From: Alistipes sp. CAG:514
Lineage (GTDB): Bacteria; Bacteroidota; Bacteroidia; Bacteroidales; UBA932
Direction of reading: 5' to 3'
Length of the DNA: 34,836 bases
NCBI GenBank assembly: GCA_000431015.1
Contig: HF986037.1
Location: 1 to 34,836, forward strand
Part shown: positions 16,401 to 23,663 of the stretch, one piece after another
How positions within the stretch are numbered: the stretch's first letter is position 1
How the letters are laid out: every line of letters begins with the position of its first letter
Made by a program: the position numbers and the translations under genes
The notes under the pieces: generated by a model
Databases searched by the model: none
What the model saw: the letters and a program-made list of their open reading frames with translations, nothing else
What the model was told of the DNA's origin: nothing

Positions 16401-17973
16401 TGTCCGAGAGGGTGAACAATCCTTGGAAGAGGAAGTTGAGGTTCGGGTCTCCGCAGACGATGCGCCCGTCGAAGGCGTTGTCCGTGTAGGTGCCGGCGGC
16501 GATGATGTTGGTGTAGTCGTAGCCGAGGACTGACAATTTGTCGACGGACAGGGAATCGATGCTCAGGCTGGTCTTGTCGTGACCTAATGTCATGTCCATC
16601 ATTCCTTTAAGCGAGACTTCGCCGATCTGGCTGACCCCGGTGAGTTTCCCGACGTCAACGTTTCTTGCCGTGACCTTGCCCCCCAGCCCGATTGTCTTTC
16701 CTTTGGCGATCAGGTCTGTGATGTCAGCGTCGACGGTCACGGTACCCAATGCGGAGGAAAGCGTGCCGTCGGCTTTAAGCTTGTTGAGCGTGCCATCCGT
16801 GTTGCCTTCGAAGGTGAAGACCGTGCCGCGCGCGAGTCCGGAAAGGTCGATCGCCGCCATTGGGGCGAATCCCCTGATGAAGCGTCCGAGTCCTTCCGTG
16901 GTGAAGGACAGCCCGTCCAGTCTGAAGTCCGGACGCATCCTGTTGACATCCGGAAGCCCGGACAGCCGTCCTGTGATGGTTCCGCAGACTCCGCTGTGGG
17001 ATTCCGAGAAGTCCAGACCGGACACCGACATGTCTTTGACCGGCCCCTTCACGTCGGCATCCCTGAGGCTAATGACGGATTTCATCCGGCGCAGCGACGG
17101 CGCGAAGTAAGAGATGCTCTTCATGTCCACGGTGCCGCTCATGCGTGTTCCGGTCATCGAGACATCCTCGATGTAGTTGGAGAATGACGCCGCGTTGGCA
17201 TATTCCATGGCATATTCATCCATGCTGATGTCGGTCCACGTGTCCTTTATGTGGAGATTCCGCACCGAGGTTTTTCCTTTCTCGACGGTGGCTTTTCCGG
17301 ACATCGAGACTATCCTGTAGCCGCTTCTTTCGGTGGCCTCCAGATTGTCCAGTACCCCTTCGATCCTGCCTTCTTTGAAACTAAAGTCGTGAGCCTGAAG
17401 AATATGCGCGGTCACATCAAGGTTCTTCCAGTCGATGCCGTAGTCGCGGGGCGGACTGTCTTTGGTCTTGTTGATGAGCCTGAACCGGAAGTTTCTGATC
17501 CTGATCCTGCCGGCGTCGATCGCCAGAGCGAGAGGCTTGCCTTCCTTTTTTTCGTCCGATGACTTGAAGATTCTTTTGATGCTGCCCCCGCGCTCGTCTT
17601 TCGCCAGGGAGAACGAGGCGTCGCTGATGTTGAGCCTTCTGATGTGGATGGCTCCGTCGTTCCTCAATCCTTTCAGAGAGAATGTGGCGACTATCGACCC
17701 GGCGCTCGCCAGTGTGTCGGCCTCCTCTCCGTCCCAGTCGGTGACCGGTTCGCTGTCGATGATGGCGATATCCTTGATTACCAATGCGTTGAATGGCCTT
17801 AAATGAATCTTGGAAATCTCTATCCTGCCGTTCAGCACCCCTTCCAGCGAAGCCACCACCTTTCTGGTCACAAAGGTCTGGGCCGCCGGAGTCTGCAACA
17901 GAATCCAGCAGGCGAAGAGCAGTGAGGCGATCGCTACAAAGACGCCCCGTAATATCTTAAGAGCCTTTTTCAA
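13459..17973 (-). CDS. tamB: TamB-family translocation/assembly protein
   Basis: This very large protein (1504 residues) has one N-terminal membrane anchor (residues about 8-28, VFVAIASLLFACWILL) and otherwise consists of repetitive beta strands. The C-terminal about 400 residues carry the TamB domain (DUF490), including strands such as VEIDRAAGNVLNGRGQGIID and YALRSGNFHFNAMDIAKRDF. TamB proteins span the periplasm and act with an Omp85 partner in outer-membrane protein insertion or lipid transport; no such partner is encoded here. The reading frame begins with TTG at 17973, because no ATG is available near the signal anchor. It is divergent from tsaD, an arrangement also seen in other Bacteroidales as far as I recall. 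Confidence 0.9.
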   Translation of the reverse strand: MKKALKILRGVFVAIASLLFACWILLQTPAAQTFVTRKVVASLEGVLNGRIEISKIHLRPFNALVIKDIAIIDSEPVTDWDGEEADTLASAGSIVATFSLKGLRNDGAIHIRRLNISDASFSLAKDERGGSIKRIFKSSDEKKEGKPLALAIDAGRIRIRNFRFRLINKTKDSPPRDYGIDWKNLDVTAHILQAHDFSFKEGRIEGVLDNLEATERSGYRIVSMSGKATVEKGKTSVRNLHIKDTWTDISMDEYAMEYANAASFSNYIEDVSMTGTRMSGTVDMKSISYFAPSLRRMKSVISLRDADVKGPVKDMSVSGLDFSESHSGVCGTITGRLSGLPDVNRMRPDFRLDGLSFTTEGLGRFIRGFAPMAAIDLSGLARGTVFTFEGNTDGTLNKLKADGTLSSALGTVTVDADITDLIAKGKTIGLGGKVTARNVDVGKLTGVSQIGEVSLKGMMDMTLGHDKTSLSIDSLSVDKLSVLGYDYTNIIAAGTYTDNAFDGRIVCGDPNLNFLFQGLFTLSDKTKNGLYKFYASIGYADLHALKLDKRENSKISGRINANYVNISRGDLIGDLDILGLTLENDNGWHEIGDICVKSHSNDNVNRVNITSTFLNGNYIGSKPFTSLIKDAQTLTVHRELPALYKGWAAEWKGDEYELDLSVGDARDILSFVKPGLYVAKGTKVQMNIKRDGNMTASVKSPRIAVNKNFLKDFDLAFDNRDSSLNASAVCSAISLAGVNMLSDNLLLYARGNTFGAGFTYDNGTDLANKGEMYLTGRLDRDSDGNLTVNAKTLPSFIWYDDAAWDVSESGIDMIGKDLRIDNLTARSADQSIRINGGFSSTKRDTLSVKLDKIDLGLLGKFLGDGFGLSGLATGHAIVFSPWGRDAGLMMNLTSESTEVAGQDMGTLRLAGSLEDGVMRMIAQNDIDGRKTLNIKGDYALKTKKIDLTAGFDDFNVGYIAPVLESVFSEMGGSMSGKVKVSGSMDNISLRGEGTRFDNAMLRVGFTNVAYYLNGPFSVTDQGLFFDGISIKDRFNGTGSIEGGLLYDHLKNIRMDTRIKMKGIEAIDMDEGGDKAFYGRLFASGDVSIKGPFNAILIDVNARTDKNGHIHIPIDNASNDGKNDLLTFRQAFREVYEDPYEAMMNSMAAGAGKGSDFGIRLRVNATQGTEAYVEIDRAAGNVLNGRGQGIIDIEVRPGRDLFTINGDYALRSGNFHFNAMDIAKRDFTISDGSTVRFNGDVMDSDLDIKGIYSTKASVATLIADTTSVSARRTVNCGIGVSGKLREPKLSFSIDVPDLDPTTKSRVESALNTEDKVQRQFLSLLISGSFMPEEQSGVVNNTNVLYSNVAEIMAGQLNNILQKLDIPLDLGLNYQSSESGTNIFDVAVSTQLFNNRVIVNGNVGNREYANSSSGADMVGNLDIEIKLDKSGQLRMNLFSHSADDYTNYLDNTQRNGVGIAYQREFNTFREFFRNLFMSRKKREQRAAETGAREVKRIRIDGEEKGH

Positions 17974-18017
17974 ATGACGGGAAGCCGCGGCGGTCTATGC
18001 CATGCGGCTTGTAACAA

Positions 18018-18065
18018 CAAAGATACTAAATATCCGTTGGATTGACGAAAATAGTTGTATCTTTG
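18018..18065. promoter_or_regulatory. Divergent promoter region of tamB and tsaD
   Basis: TATCTTTG at 18058-18065 on the plus strand is a -7 box for tsaD, 25 bases before its ATG, with only GTTG at 18036-18039 as a possible -33 element (18-base spacing). TATCTTTG on the minus strand (18025-18018) is a -7 box for tamB, about 45 bases before its start, with no clear -33. The two boxes point away from each other, 32 bases apart, so the two polymerase sites would overlap. Confidence 0.55.
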
Positions 18066-18090
18066 CCGTTCGAAAAAGTCTTTGAAGAAT

Positions 18091-19149
18091 ATGTCGGATT
18101 ATATCCTTGGAATCGAATCGAGTTGCGACGACACTTCCGCCGCCGTGATCAAGGACGGATTCCTGCTCTCCAACGTGATAGCGAGCCAGCAGGTCCACAA
18201 GGATTATGGAGGAGTCGTTCCTGAACTTGCCTCCAGAGCCCATGAACAGAACATCGTGCCTGTCGTCAGCCAGGCTTTGGACAAGGCCGGGATCAAGGCC
18301 TCGGATCTCACCGCGATCGCGTTCACCCGTGGTCCGGGACTTCTGGGTTCCCTCCTTGTCGGCACATCGTTCGCCAAGGCTCTTGGCGTGGCCCTGAATA
18401 TTCCTATAATTATGGTCAATCACCTTCAGGGGCATATTCTCGCTGATTTCGTGAAGCAGGAGGGCAAGGAGAACCACCATCCGTCGTTCCCGTACCTCTG
18501 CCTGCTGGTGTCAGGAGGCAACTCTCAGATTGTCAAGGTGAACGGCCCGTTGGACTACGAGATTCTCGGCCAGACGATCGATGACGCTGTCGGGGAGGCT
18601 TTCGACAAGTGCTCCAAGATGATGGGGCTCGGCTACCCTGGCGGTCCGGTGATCGACAGGCTGGCGAAGCTCGGCGATCCGGACCGCTTCAAGTTCGCCA
18701 AGCCGCCGATTCCGGGGGACCGCTTCAAGTTCGCCAAGCCGCAGATTCCGGGGCTTGACTACAGCTTCAGCGGTGTGAAGACTTCGTTGCTTTATTTCGT
18801 CCGTGACGAGATGGCGAAGGATCCGGACTTCATGGAGAAGAACAAGGAGGACATCTGCGCCGGTTTCCAGAAGACGCTGATAGACATCCTGATGGACAAG
18901 CTGATCAAGGCCGCGAGGCAGACCGGTGTCAAGGAAGTGACCATCGGCGGGGGAGTCTCGGCCAACAGCGGTCTGCGCTCCCGCATCGAGGAGGAGGGGA
19001 GAAAGCGCGGCTGGAACACCTATCTCCCTGAGTTCAAGTTCACCACCGACAACGCCGCCATGATCGCCATAGCCGGCTGGTTCCACTACCTCGCCGGCGA
19101 GCGCACCCCCCTCGACATCGCCCCCGTCTCCCGCATCGCGGATTATTAA
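18091..19149 (+). CDS. tsaD: tRNA N6-adenosine threonylcarbamoyltransferase TsaD
   Basis: This 352-residue enzyme transfers threonylcarbamoyl from TC-AMP to A37 of ANN-decoding tRNAs. Signatures are the N-terminal ILGIESSCDDTS, the metal site with His111 and His115 (NHLQGH), GGNSQI, DDAVGEAFDK, YSFSGVKTS, GGGVSANSGLR and DNAAMIAIAG. The ATG at 18091 gives the standard N-terminus; a longer frame from 18055 overlaps the promoter. The gene is odd in one place. Twelve residues (DRFKFAKPPIPG) are repeated in tandem at 198-209 and 210-221, just before the conserved LDYSFSG segment. Relatives have this segment once, so this copy should carry a 12-residue insertion in a surface loop. The frame stays open. 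Confidence 0.95.
   Translation: MSDYILGIESSCDDTSAAVIKDGFLLSNVIASQQVHKDYGGVVPELASRAHEQNIVPVVSQALDKAGIKASDLTAIAFTRGPGLLGSLLVGTSFAKALGVALNIPIIMVNHLQGHILADFVKQEGKENHHPSFPYLCLLVSGGNSQIVKVNGPLDYEILGQTIDDAVGEAFDKCSKMMGLGYPGGPVIDRLAKLGDPDRFKFAKPPIPGDRFKFAKPQIPGLDYSFSGVKTSLLYFVRDEMAKDPDFMEKNKEDICAGFQKTLIDILMDKLIKAARQTGVKEVTIGGGVSANSGLRSRIEEEGRKRGWNTYLPEFKFTTDNAAMIAIAGWFHYLAGERTPLDIAPVSRIADY
18682..18753 (+). repeat. 36-base in-frame tandem duplication inside tsaD
   Basis: Bases 18682-18717 and 18718-18753 are identical except for one C/A difference, which changes Pro to Gln. The unit is exactly 12 codons, so the reading frame is kept. Confidence 0.95.
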
Positions 19150-19189
19150 TAATGAATATGATAGGAAATGTTCCAATGACGAACCTTTC

Positions 19190-19329
19190 TGAACCACTTG
19201 TGGTTCAGGTAAGTCCCTCTCCCGAGGAGAGGGATTTAGGGTGAGGGTAACGTGAAAGGCCCTGTGGGGTGCGCAAGGCGCATCCCCTCTCCCGAGGAGA
19301 AGGATTTAGGGAGAGGGTAACGTGAAAGG
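19190..19329. repeat. Hairpin and two 45-base direct repeats downstream of tsaD
   Basis: A short hairpin lies at 19190-19207 (TGAACCAC/GTGGTTCA). It is followed by two 45-base direct copies at 19215-19259 and 19285-19329 with two mismatches. Each copy starts CCCTCTCCCGAGGAGA and ends GGGTAACGTGAAAGG, and can fold on itself through CCCTCTCC/GGAGAGGG-like arms. This looks like a dispersed intergenic repeat. The gap 19150-19394 otherwise holds no gene. Confidence 0.8.
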
Positions 19330-19394
19330 AATTGCTCGCTTGAAATTTTGATAAGATTGTATAGTAGGAAATAATCTGCTATTAGGAAAAGGAT

Positions 19395-21188
19395 ATGACA
19401 GAATTCGAAATGACCGGCCGTGTTGGCCGTGACCTTAGGCCGGATGACGTGAGGATCGTCGCGGCAAGAGAGATGAACCTTCGCGGCAACGCGATCATCA
19501 ACGTGATCGACCCGACGAAGTCCTACCAGCCGACCTTCCCGAACGCCGACGCGACCTGCGTGATCGCCAGGCGCTCGATCGACGCCCGCAACGACGTGGT
19601 CTACCGCTACCGCATCGAAGGCTACAACCACCGCTTTGAATCCTACGTCCCGTACGAGATTCCGGAGTACAAGGATGTCACCGGATCCGAGCCGGTGGTC
19701 ATCGTCGGCGCCGGCCCGGCAGGAATGTTCGCCGCCCTCAAGCTCCTGACCCTCGGTTTCAAGCCAGTCATCCTGGAGAGGGGCAAGAACGTCCGTGACC
19801 GTAAATATGACATAGCCGGACTCTCCCGCGAGGGAGTCCTGAACCCGGAGTCCAACTACTGCTACGGCGAAGGCGGAGCCGGAACATTCTCCGACGGCAA
19901 GCTCTTCACCCGATCATCCAAGAGAGGCGACATCCGCGAGGTGCTGCACCAGTTCGTCAACTTCGGAGCCAGCCCTCAGATTCTGGTGGACGCTCATCCG
20001 CACATTGGCACGGATCGTCTTCCGAAGGTTGTCGAGAACATCCGCCAGTGCATCCTGTCAAGGGGCGGGGAGTATCATTTCGGCACCAAGGTCACCGACC
20101 TGGAGCGCAGGAGCGACGGCACCATAGTGGTCAAGGCCCTTGATTCAGAGAATCCTACGAAGGCCGGCAAACCAAGTGTCCAGAAATATTCGGCAAGGAA
20201 AGTCATCCTCGCCACCGGCCACTCGGCAAGGGACATCTACGACATGCTCGTCTCCAAGGACTGCGCGCTTGAGGCCAAGGGCTTCGCGATGGGAGTCCGT
20301 GTGGAGCATCCGCAGTCCCTGATCAACGACATCCGCTACCACGGACAGTGGGAGCCGGGGATGCCCGCGGCGGAATATTCTTTCACCGAGCAGGTGGGCG
20401 AGCGCGGCGTCTTCTCGTTCTGCATGTGTCCGGGAGGTGTCCTGGTGCCGTCCGAGACCGAGCCTGAGACCATCGTGATGAATGGCATGTCGAACTCGGC
20501 CCGAAGCGGCAGGTTCGCCAACGCCGGCGTGGTCGTGCAGATCAATCCTGAGGACATTCCGGAGGAATATGCCGGCAAGGGAGCCTTCGCGGGACTTGAG
20601 TTCCAGAAGGATGTGGAGAGAAAGATGTGGGAATATGCCCGCGCTCATTCCGACTCCGACAATCCTTTCACCGCTCCGGCGCAGAGGATGGTGGATTTCT
20701 GCGAGGGCGAGGAGTCAGCGGATCTTCCTCAGACCTCCTACAAGCCAGGTGTCGTTCCTGCTCCGCTCCACGAGCTGCTGCCGGGAGTGATCGCCGAGAG
20801 GCTTCAGGATGTCTTCCCGCTCGTCAATCAGAAAACCATGCGCGGCTACTACACGAATGACGCGCTTCTCATCGGTGTCGAGTCCAGGACGTCGTCTCCG
20901 GTCCGCATTCCAAGGAACCCTCGCAGCTGCGAGGCGGACTCCGCATTCCAAGGAACCCGCGCAGCTGCGAGGCGGACTCTTTCCCTGGACTGCTCCCTTG
21001 CGGTGAGGGCGCCGGCTATTCAGGAGGCATCGTCTCCTCGGCCATCGACGGCATCAACTGCGCCGTGGCCGCAGCCCGTTCCCTTTCCGGAGCGGATGCC
21101 CAGGACGTGTCGGGCGAGGTGTCGGACGCTTCCGCCGCCGGATCTGACAGTCTGTCGGACAGCGTTCCACAGGAATAGTCATCCGTGA
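19395..21188 (+). CDS. FAD-dependent dehydrogenase with frameshifted C-terminus
   Basis: This predicted flavoprotein belongs to the uncharacterised FAD-dependent dehydrogenase group (COG2509-like). An N-terminal domain of about 95 residues precedes the dinucleotide-binding fold (VVIVGAGPAGMFAALKL at about 102-118), then ESNYCYGEGGAGTFSDGKLF and VILATGHSARDIY. The family normally ends with SSPVRIPR, about 14 residues, then PCGEGAGYxGGI, which completes the FAD site. Here a 38-base tandem duplication at 20904-20979 shifts the frame right after SSPVRIPR. The last about 85 residues are therefore out-of-frame and Arg/Pro-rich. Removing one copy restores LLPCGEGAGYSGGIVSSAID and a stop at 21176-21178, giving 581 residues. 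The gene is probably inactive or phase-variable as written. The shifted frame ends in TGATG, overlapping the umuD start. Confidence 0.85.
   Translation: MTEFEMTGRVGRDLRPDDVRIVAAREMNLRGNAIINVIDPTKSYQPTFPNADATCVIARRSIDARNDVVYRYRIEGYNHRFESYVPYEIPEYKDVTGSEPVVIVGAGPAGMFAALKLLTLGFKPVILERGKNVRDRKYDIAGLSREGVLNPESNYCYGEGGAGTFSDGKLFTRSSKRGDIREVLHQFVNFGASPQILVDAHPHIGTDRLPKVVENIRQCILSRGGEYHFGTKVTDLERRSDGTIVVKALDSENPTKAGKPSVQKYSARKVILATGHSARDIYDMLVSKDCALEAKGFAMGVRVEHPQSLINDIRYHGQWEPGMPAAEYSFTEQVGERGVFSFCMCPGGVLVPSETEPETIVMNGMSNSARSGRFANAGVVVQINPEDIPEEYAGKGAFAGLEFQKDVERKMWEYARAHSDSDNPFTAPAQRMVDFCEGEESADLPQTSYKPGVVPAPLHELLPGVIAERLQDVFPLVNQKTMRGYYTNDALLIGVESRTSSPVRIPRNPRSCEADSAFQGTRAAARRTLSLDCSLAVRAPAIQEASSPRPSTASTAPWPQPVPFPERMPRTCRARCRTLPPPDLTVCRTAFHRNSHP
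20904..20979 (+). repeat. 38-base tandem duplication that breaks the FAD gene frame
   Basis: Copies at 20904-20941 and 20942-20979 differ at one base (T/G). Thirty-eight is not a multiple of three, so one extra copy shifts the frame. The first copy contains the perfect 14-base palindrome CTCGCAGCTGCGAG, which could stall polymerase and favour slippage. Confidence 0.95.
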
Positions 21189-21673
21189 TGTCGGCGGAAG
21201 AGGACAAGAAGGAGATTCTGGCTCCGATGATGGAAAGCGGCGTTCATGCCGGTTTCCCGTCACCGGCGCAGGACTACATAAACTCATTCATCGACCTCAA
21301 CAAGGAGCTGGTGCGCCATCCGGCGGCGACTTTTTTCGCCCGTGTCGTGGGCGACTCGATGGTGGACGCCGATGTGAATGAAGGTGATGTCCTTGTGGTG
21401 GACAAGTCGATCGAGCCGAAGGAGGGCGACATGGCCGTCTGTTTCATCGACGGGGAGTTTGCCTTGAAGTTCATCTCTTTCAAGGATCCGTCAGGCGACG
21501 GGCCAAGCGTCAAGGCCTCCAGGCCAGGCGTGTCGTACAGCATCCTGGAGCGTCAAAGGATGTGGCTCCTGCCCGCCAATGAGAAGTATTCTCCCATAGA
21601 AGTGACTGATTCCAACGACTTTACCGTCTGGGGTGTGGTAACATACGTTATCAAGAAAGTGTGTACGCGCTAG
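21188..21673 (+). CDS. umuD: UmuD-like SOS peptidase, DNA polymerase V subunit
   Basis: This 161-residue S24-family self-cleaving protein becomes the processing subunit of the translesion polymerase Pol V. The autocleavage site is Ala21-Gly22 (VHAGFPSPA), very close to the E. coli UmuD site. The Ser-Lys dyad is Ser57 (GDSMVD) and Lys94 (EFALKF). It starts 9 bases after the ancestral stop of the FAD gene, and its end overlaps the umuC start by 13 bases. A GTG one codon upstream (21185) is an alternative start. No LexA box can be recognised by eye. Expression may depend on a promoter upstream of the FAD gene. Confidence 0.93.
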   Translation: MSAEEDKKEILAPMMESGVHAGFPSPAQDYINSFIDLNKELVRHPAATFFARVVGDSMVDADVNEGDVLVVDKSIEPKEGDMAVCFIDGEFALKFISFKDPSGDGPSVKASRPGVSYSILERQRMWLLPANEKYSPIEVTDSNDFTVWGVVTYVIKKVCTR

Positions 21674-22923
21674 TCGATTGCAATAATTTTTTCGTCTCCT
21701 GCGAGCGGGCTTTCCAGCCGGAACTGGAAGGCCGTCCGGTCGTGGTGCTGTCCAACAACGACGGATGCGTCGTCGCGCGCAGCAACGAGAGCAAGGCGAT
21801 GGGCATCAAGATGGGGACTCCGTTCTTCAAGGTGAGATACCTGGTGGAGCAGGGAAGGCTGGTCGCGCGCTCGTCCAACTACACCCTCTACGGCGACCTT
21901 TCCTCAAGGGTGATGTCCATCCTCGCCGAGGCGGCTCCGCGTCTGGAGGTCTACTCGATCGACGAGGCCTACATGGACATGGACGGTGTCGCGGCGGACC
22001 GTGTTCCGGGAATATGCTCGGATCTGATCAAGAAGATCCGTCGCTGGACAGGCATCCCGGTCAGCATCGGGATAGCCGACACGAAGACTTTGGCCAAGGT
22101 GGCCAATCATTTCGCCAAGAAGTACAAAGGCTACAAGGGAGTCTGCGTGATCGATTCCGATGACAAGATCCGCAAGGCCTTGGCCCTGACTCCGATAGCG
22201 GAGGTCTGGGGAATAGGCCGGCGCGGCGCTCCGAGACTTGAGGCCGCTGGAGTAAAGACAGCTCTAGACTTCATCGGAAGACCGGTGGAGTGGGTGCGCG
22301 GGATGATGGGAATAGGAGGGATCCGTACCTGGGGCGAACTTCAGGGAAGGCGCATGGTCGAGGATGAGCGTGACGAGAAGCGCAAGAGCATCTGCACATC
22401 CCGTTCCTTTGACATGACGCTCACGGATCTGGACGAGATAACGCTAAGGGTCTCGGACTTTGCCGGAAAATGCGCCGAGAAGCTGCGAGACGACGGGACG
22501 GCGGCATATTCGGTGGCCGTCTTCCTCCAGACCAACCGCTTCCGTGACGATCTCCCTCAGTACTTTCCGGATGCCGCCATTCGTCTGGATGTTCCCGCCA
22601 ACAGCACCAGGGAGGTGGTCGCCGCCGCGCTTCGTGCCTTGCGAATGATCTTCAGGAGTGGCTATGAATATAAGAAAGCCGGTGTCGTGGTCTATGACAT
22701 AGTGGACTGTGACGCCATACAGGCCACCCTCTTTGACTTCGACCAGGAGACCCGTGACCGTGACGACCGCATCTCCAAGGTCATGGATCTGGTCAACACC
22801 TCCGGCAAGAATGTCCTGAGGCTCGCCACCCAGCGCCCCTGCCACTATTCCGACGGCATCCGCCGCGAATTCTGCTCACGCCTCTTCACCACCTCATGGT
22901 CCGACCTCCTGGAGGTCAAGTAG
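21661..22923 (+). CDS. umuC: UmuC-like Y-family DNA polymerase
   Basis: This 420-residue translesion polymerase is the catalytic subunit of Pol V. Catalytic Asp6 lies in YALVDCNNFFVSCE; the second acidic motif is YSIDEAYMDM at about 100. The fingers segment VVVLSNNDGCVVARS and the helix-hairpin-helix region (EVWGIGRRGAPRL) follow, and the C-terminal little-finger domain ends around DLLEVK. The length matches E. coli UmuC. Translation starts at GTG 21661, inside the last codons of umuD, so the two are probably translationally coupled. It runs convergent to rsmG with 65 bases between, where I see no strong terminator. Confidence 0.95.
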   Translation: MYALVDCNNFFVSCERAFQPELEGRPVVVLSNNDGCVVARSNESKAMGIKMGTPFFKVRYLVEQGRLVARSSNYTLYGDLSSRVMSILAEAAPRLEVYSIDEAYMDMDGVAADRVPGICSDLIKKIRRWTGIPVSIGIADTKTLAKVANHFAKKYKGYKGVCVIDSDDKIRKALALTPIAEVWGIGRRGAPRLEAAGVKTALDFIGRPVEWVRGMMGIGGIRTWGELQGRRMVEDERDEKRKSICTSRSFDMTLTDLDEITLRVSDFAGKCAEKLRDDGTAAYSVAVFLQTNRFRDDLPQYFPDAAIRLDVPANSTREVVAAALRALRMIFRSGYEYKKAGVVVYDIVDCDAIQATLFDFDQETRDRDDRISKVMDLVNTSGKNVLRLATQRPCHYSDGIRREFCSRLFTTSWSDLLEVK

Positions 22924-22988
22924 TCCTTTTTTCCGCAAGCCCGTCAGTGGTCTTCACGGATTGTTTCCTCCAATGTCCGGCGAGTGGT

Positions 22989-23663
22989 CTAGCGGCTGAT
23001 GTCCACCACTAATTTGCCTTCGAAGTAGGGGTCTTTCAGCCAGTTGCCTATCTGCCAGGTGGAAATGGAGCCTTTGCGGAGGCGCTCGCGGGACATCAGG
23101 GCGCAGATCTCCTCGTTGATCTCGCCGCCTTTGAGGTAGAGGATGGATTGTGAATATCTTCCCTTGACCCACGGATAGAAGTCCGTCAGCGAGGCCACGG
23201 CTCGGGAGACCACAAAGTCGAACTTCTCGTTCAGGCTCTCGGCGCGGGCGTTGACAATCTCCACGTTGCCAAGGCCAAGCATATTCGAAATCTCTCTTGC
23301 CACTATTGTTTTCTTGCCCACGGAGTCGCAGAGGGTGAACCTTGCTCCTGGGAACATCACGGCAAGCGGGATTCCGGGGAAGCCGCCGCCCGTGCCAAGG
23401 TCGAGGATCCTTGTCCCGTTGTCTGGCGCGAGGAATGATGAATATGTCTCCGGACGCCGTGTGCGGAGATATTCAGCTATTGCGAGGGAGTGGAGGACGT
23501 GGTGGTCGTAGAGGCTGCCGATGTCCTTGCGCGAGATGACATTGATCCTCGCGTTCCACTCCGTGTAGCCCGCTTCCATCATCCTGAAGCGCTCCGAGGC
23601 TTCGGCGGAGACTTCCGGGAACGATTCTTTCAGAAAGGTCTCGAATTCCGGGAACGTCATCAT
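22989..23663 (-). CDS. rsmG: 16S rRNA (guanine527-N7)-methyltransferase RsmG
   Basis: This 224-residue SAM-dependent methyltransferase modifies G527 of 16S rRNA. The N-terminal helix region ends in WNARINVISRKD, the family signature. The SAM-binding motif is ILDLGTGGGFPGIPLAV, followed by FTLCDSVGKK and VVSRAVASL. The start overlaps the sigma-factor stop by 4 bases, so the genes are in one operon. Two adjacent ATG codons (23663 and 23660) are possible starts. Confidence 0.95.
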   Translation of the reverse strand: MMTFPEFETFLKESFPEVSAEASERFRMMEAGYTEWNARINVISRKDIGSLYDHHVLHSLAIAEYLRTRRPETYSSFLAPDNGTRILDLGTGGGFPGIPLAVMFPGARFTLCDSVGKKTIVAREISNMLGLGNVEIVNARAESLNEKFDFVVSRAVASLTDFYPWVKGRYSQSILYLKGGEINEEICALMSRERLRKGSISTWQIGNWLKDPYFEGKLVVDISR

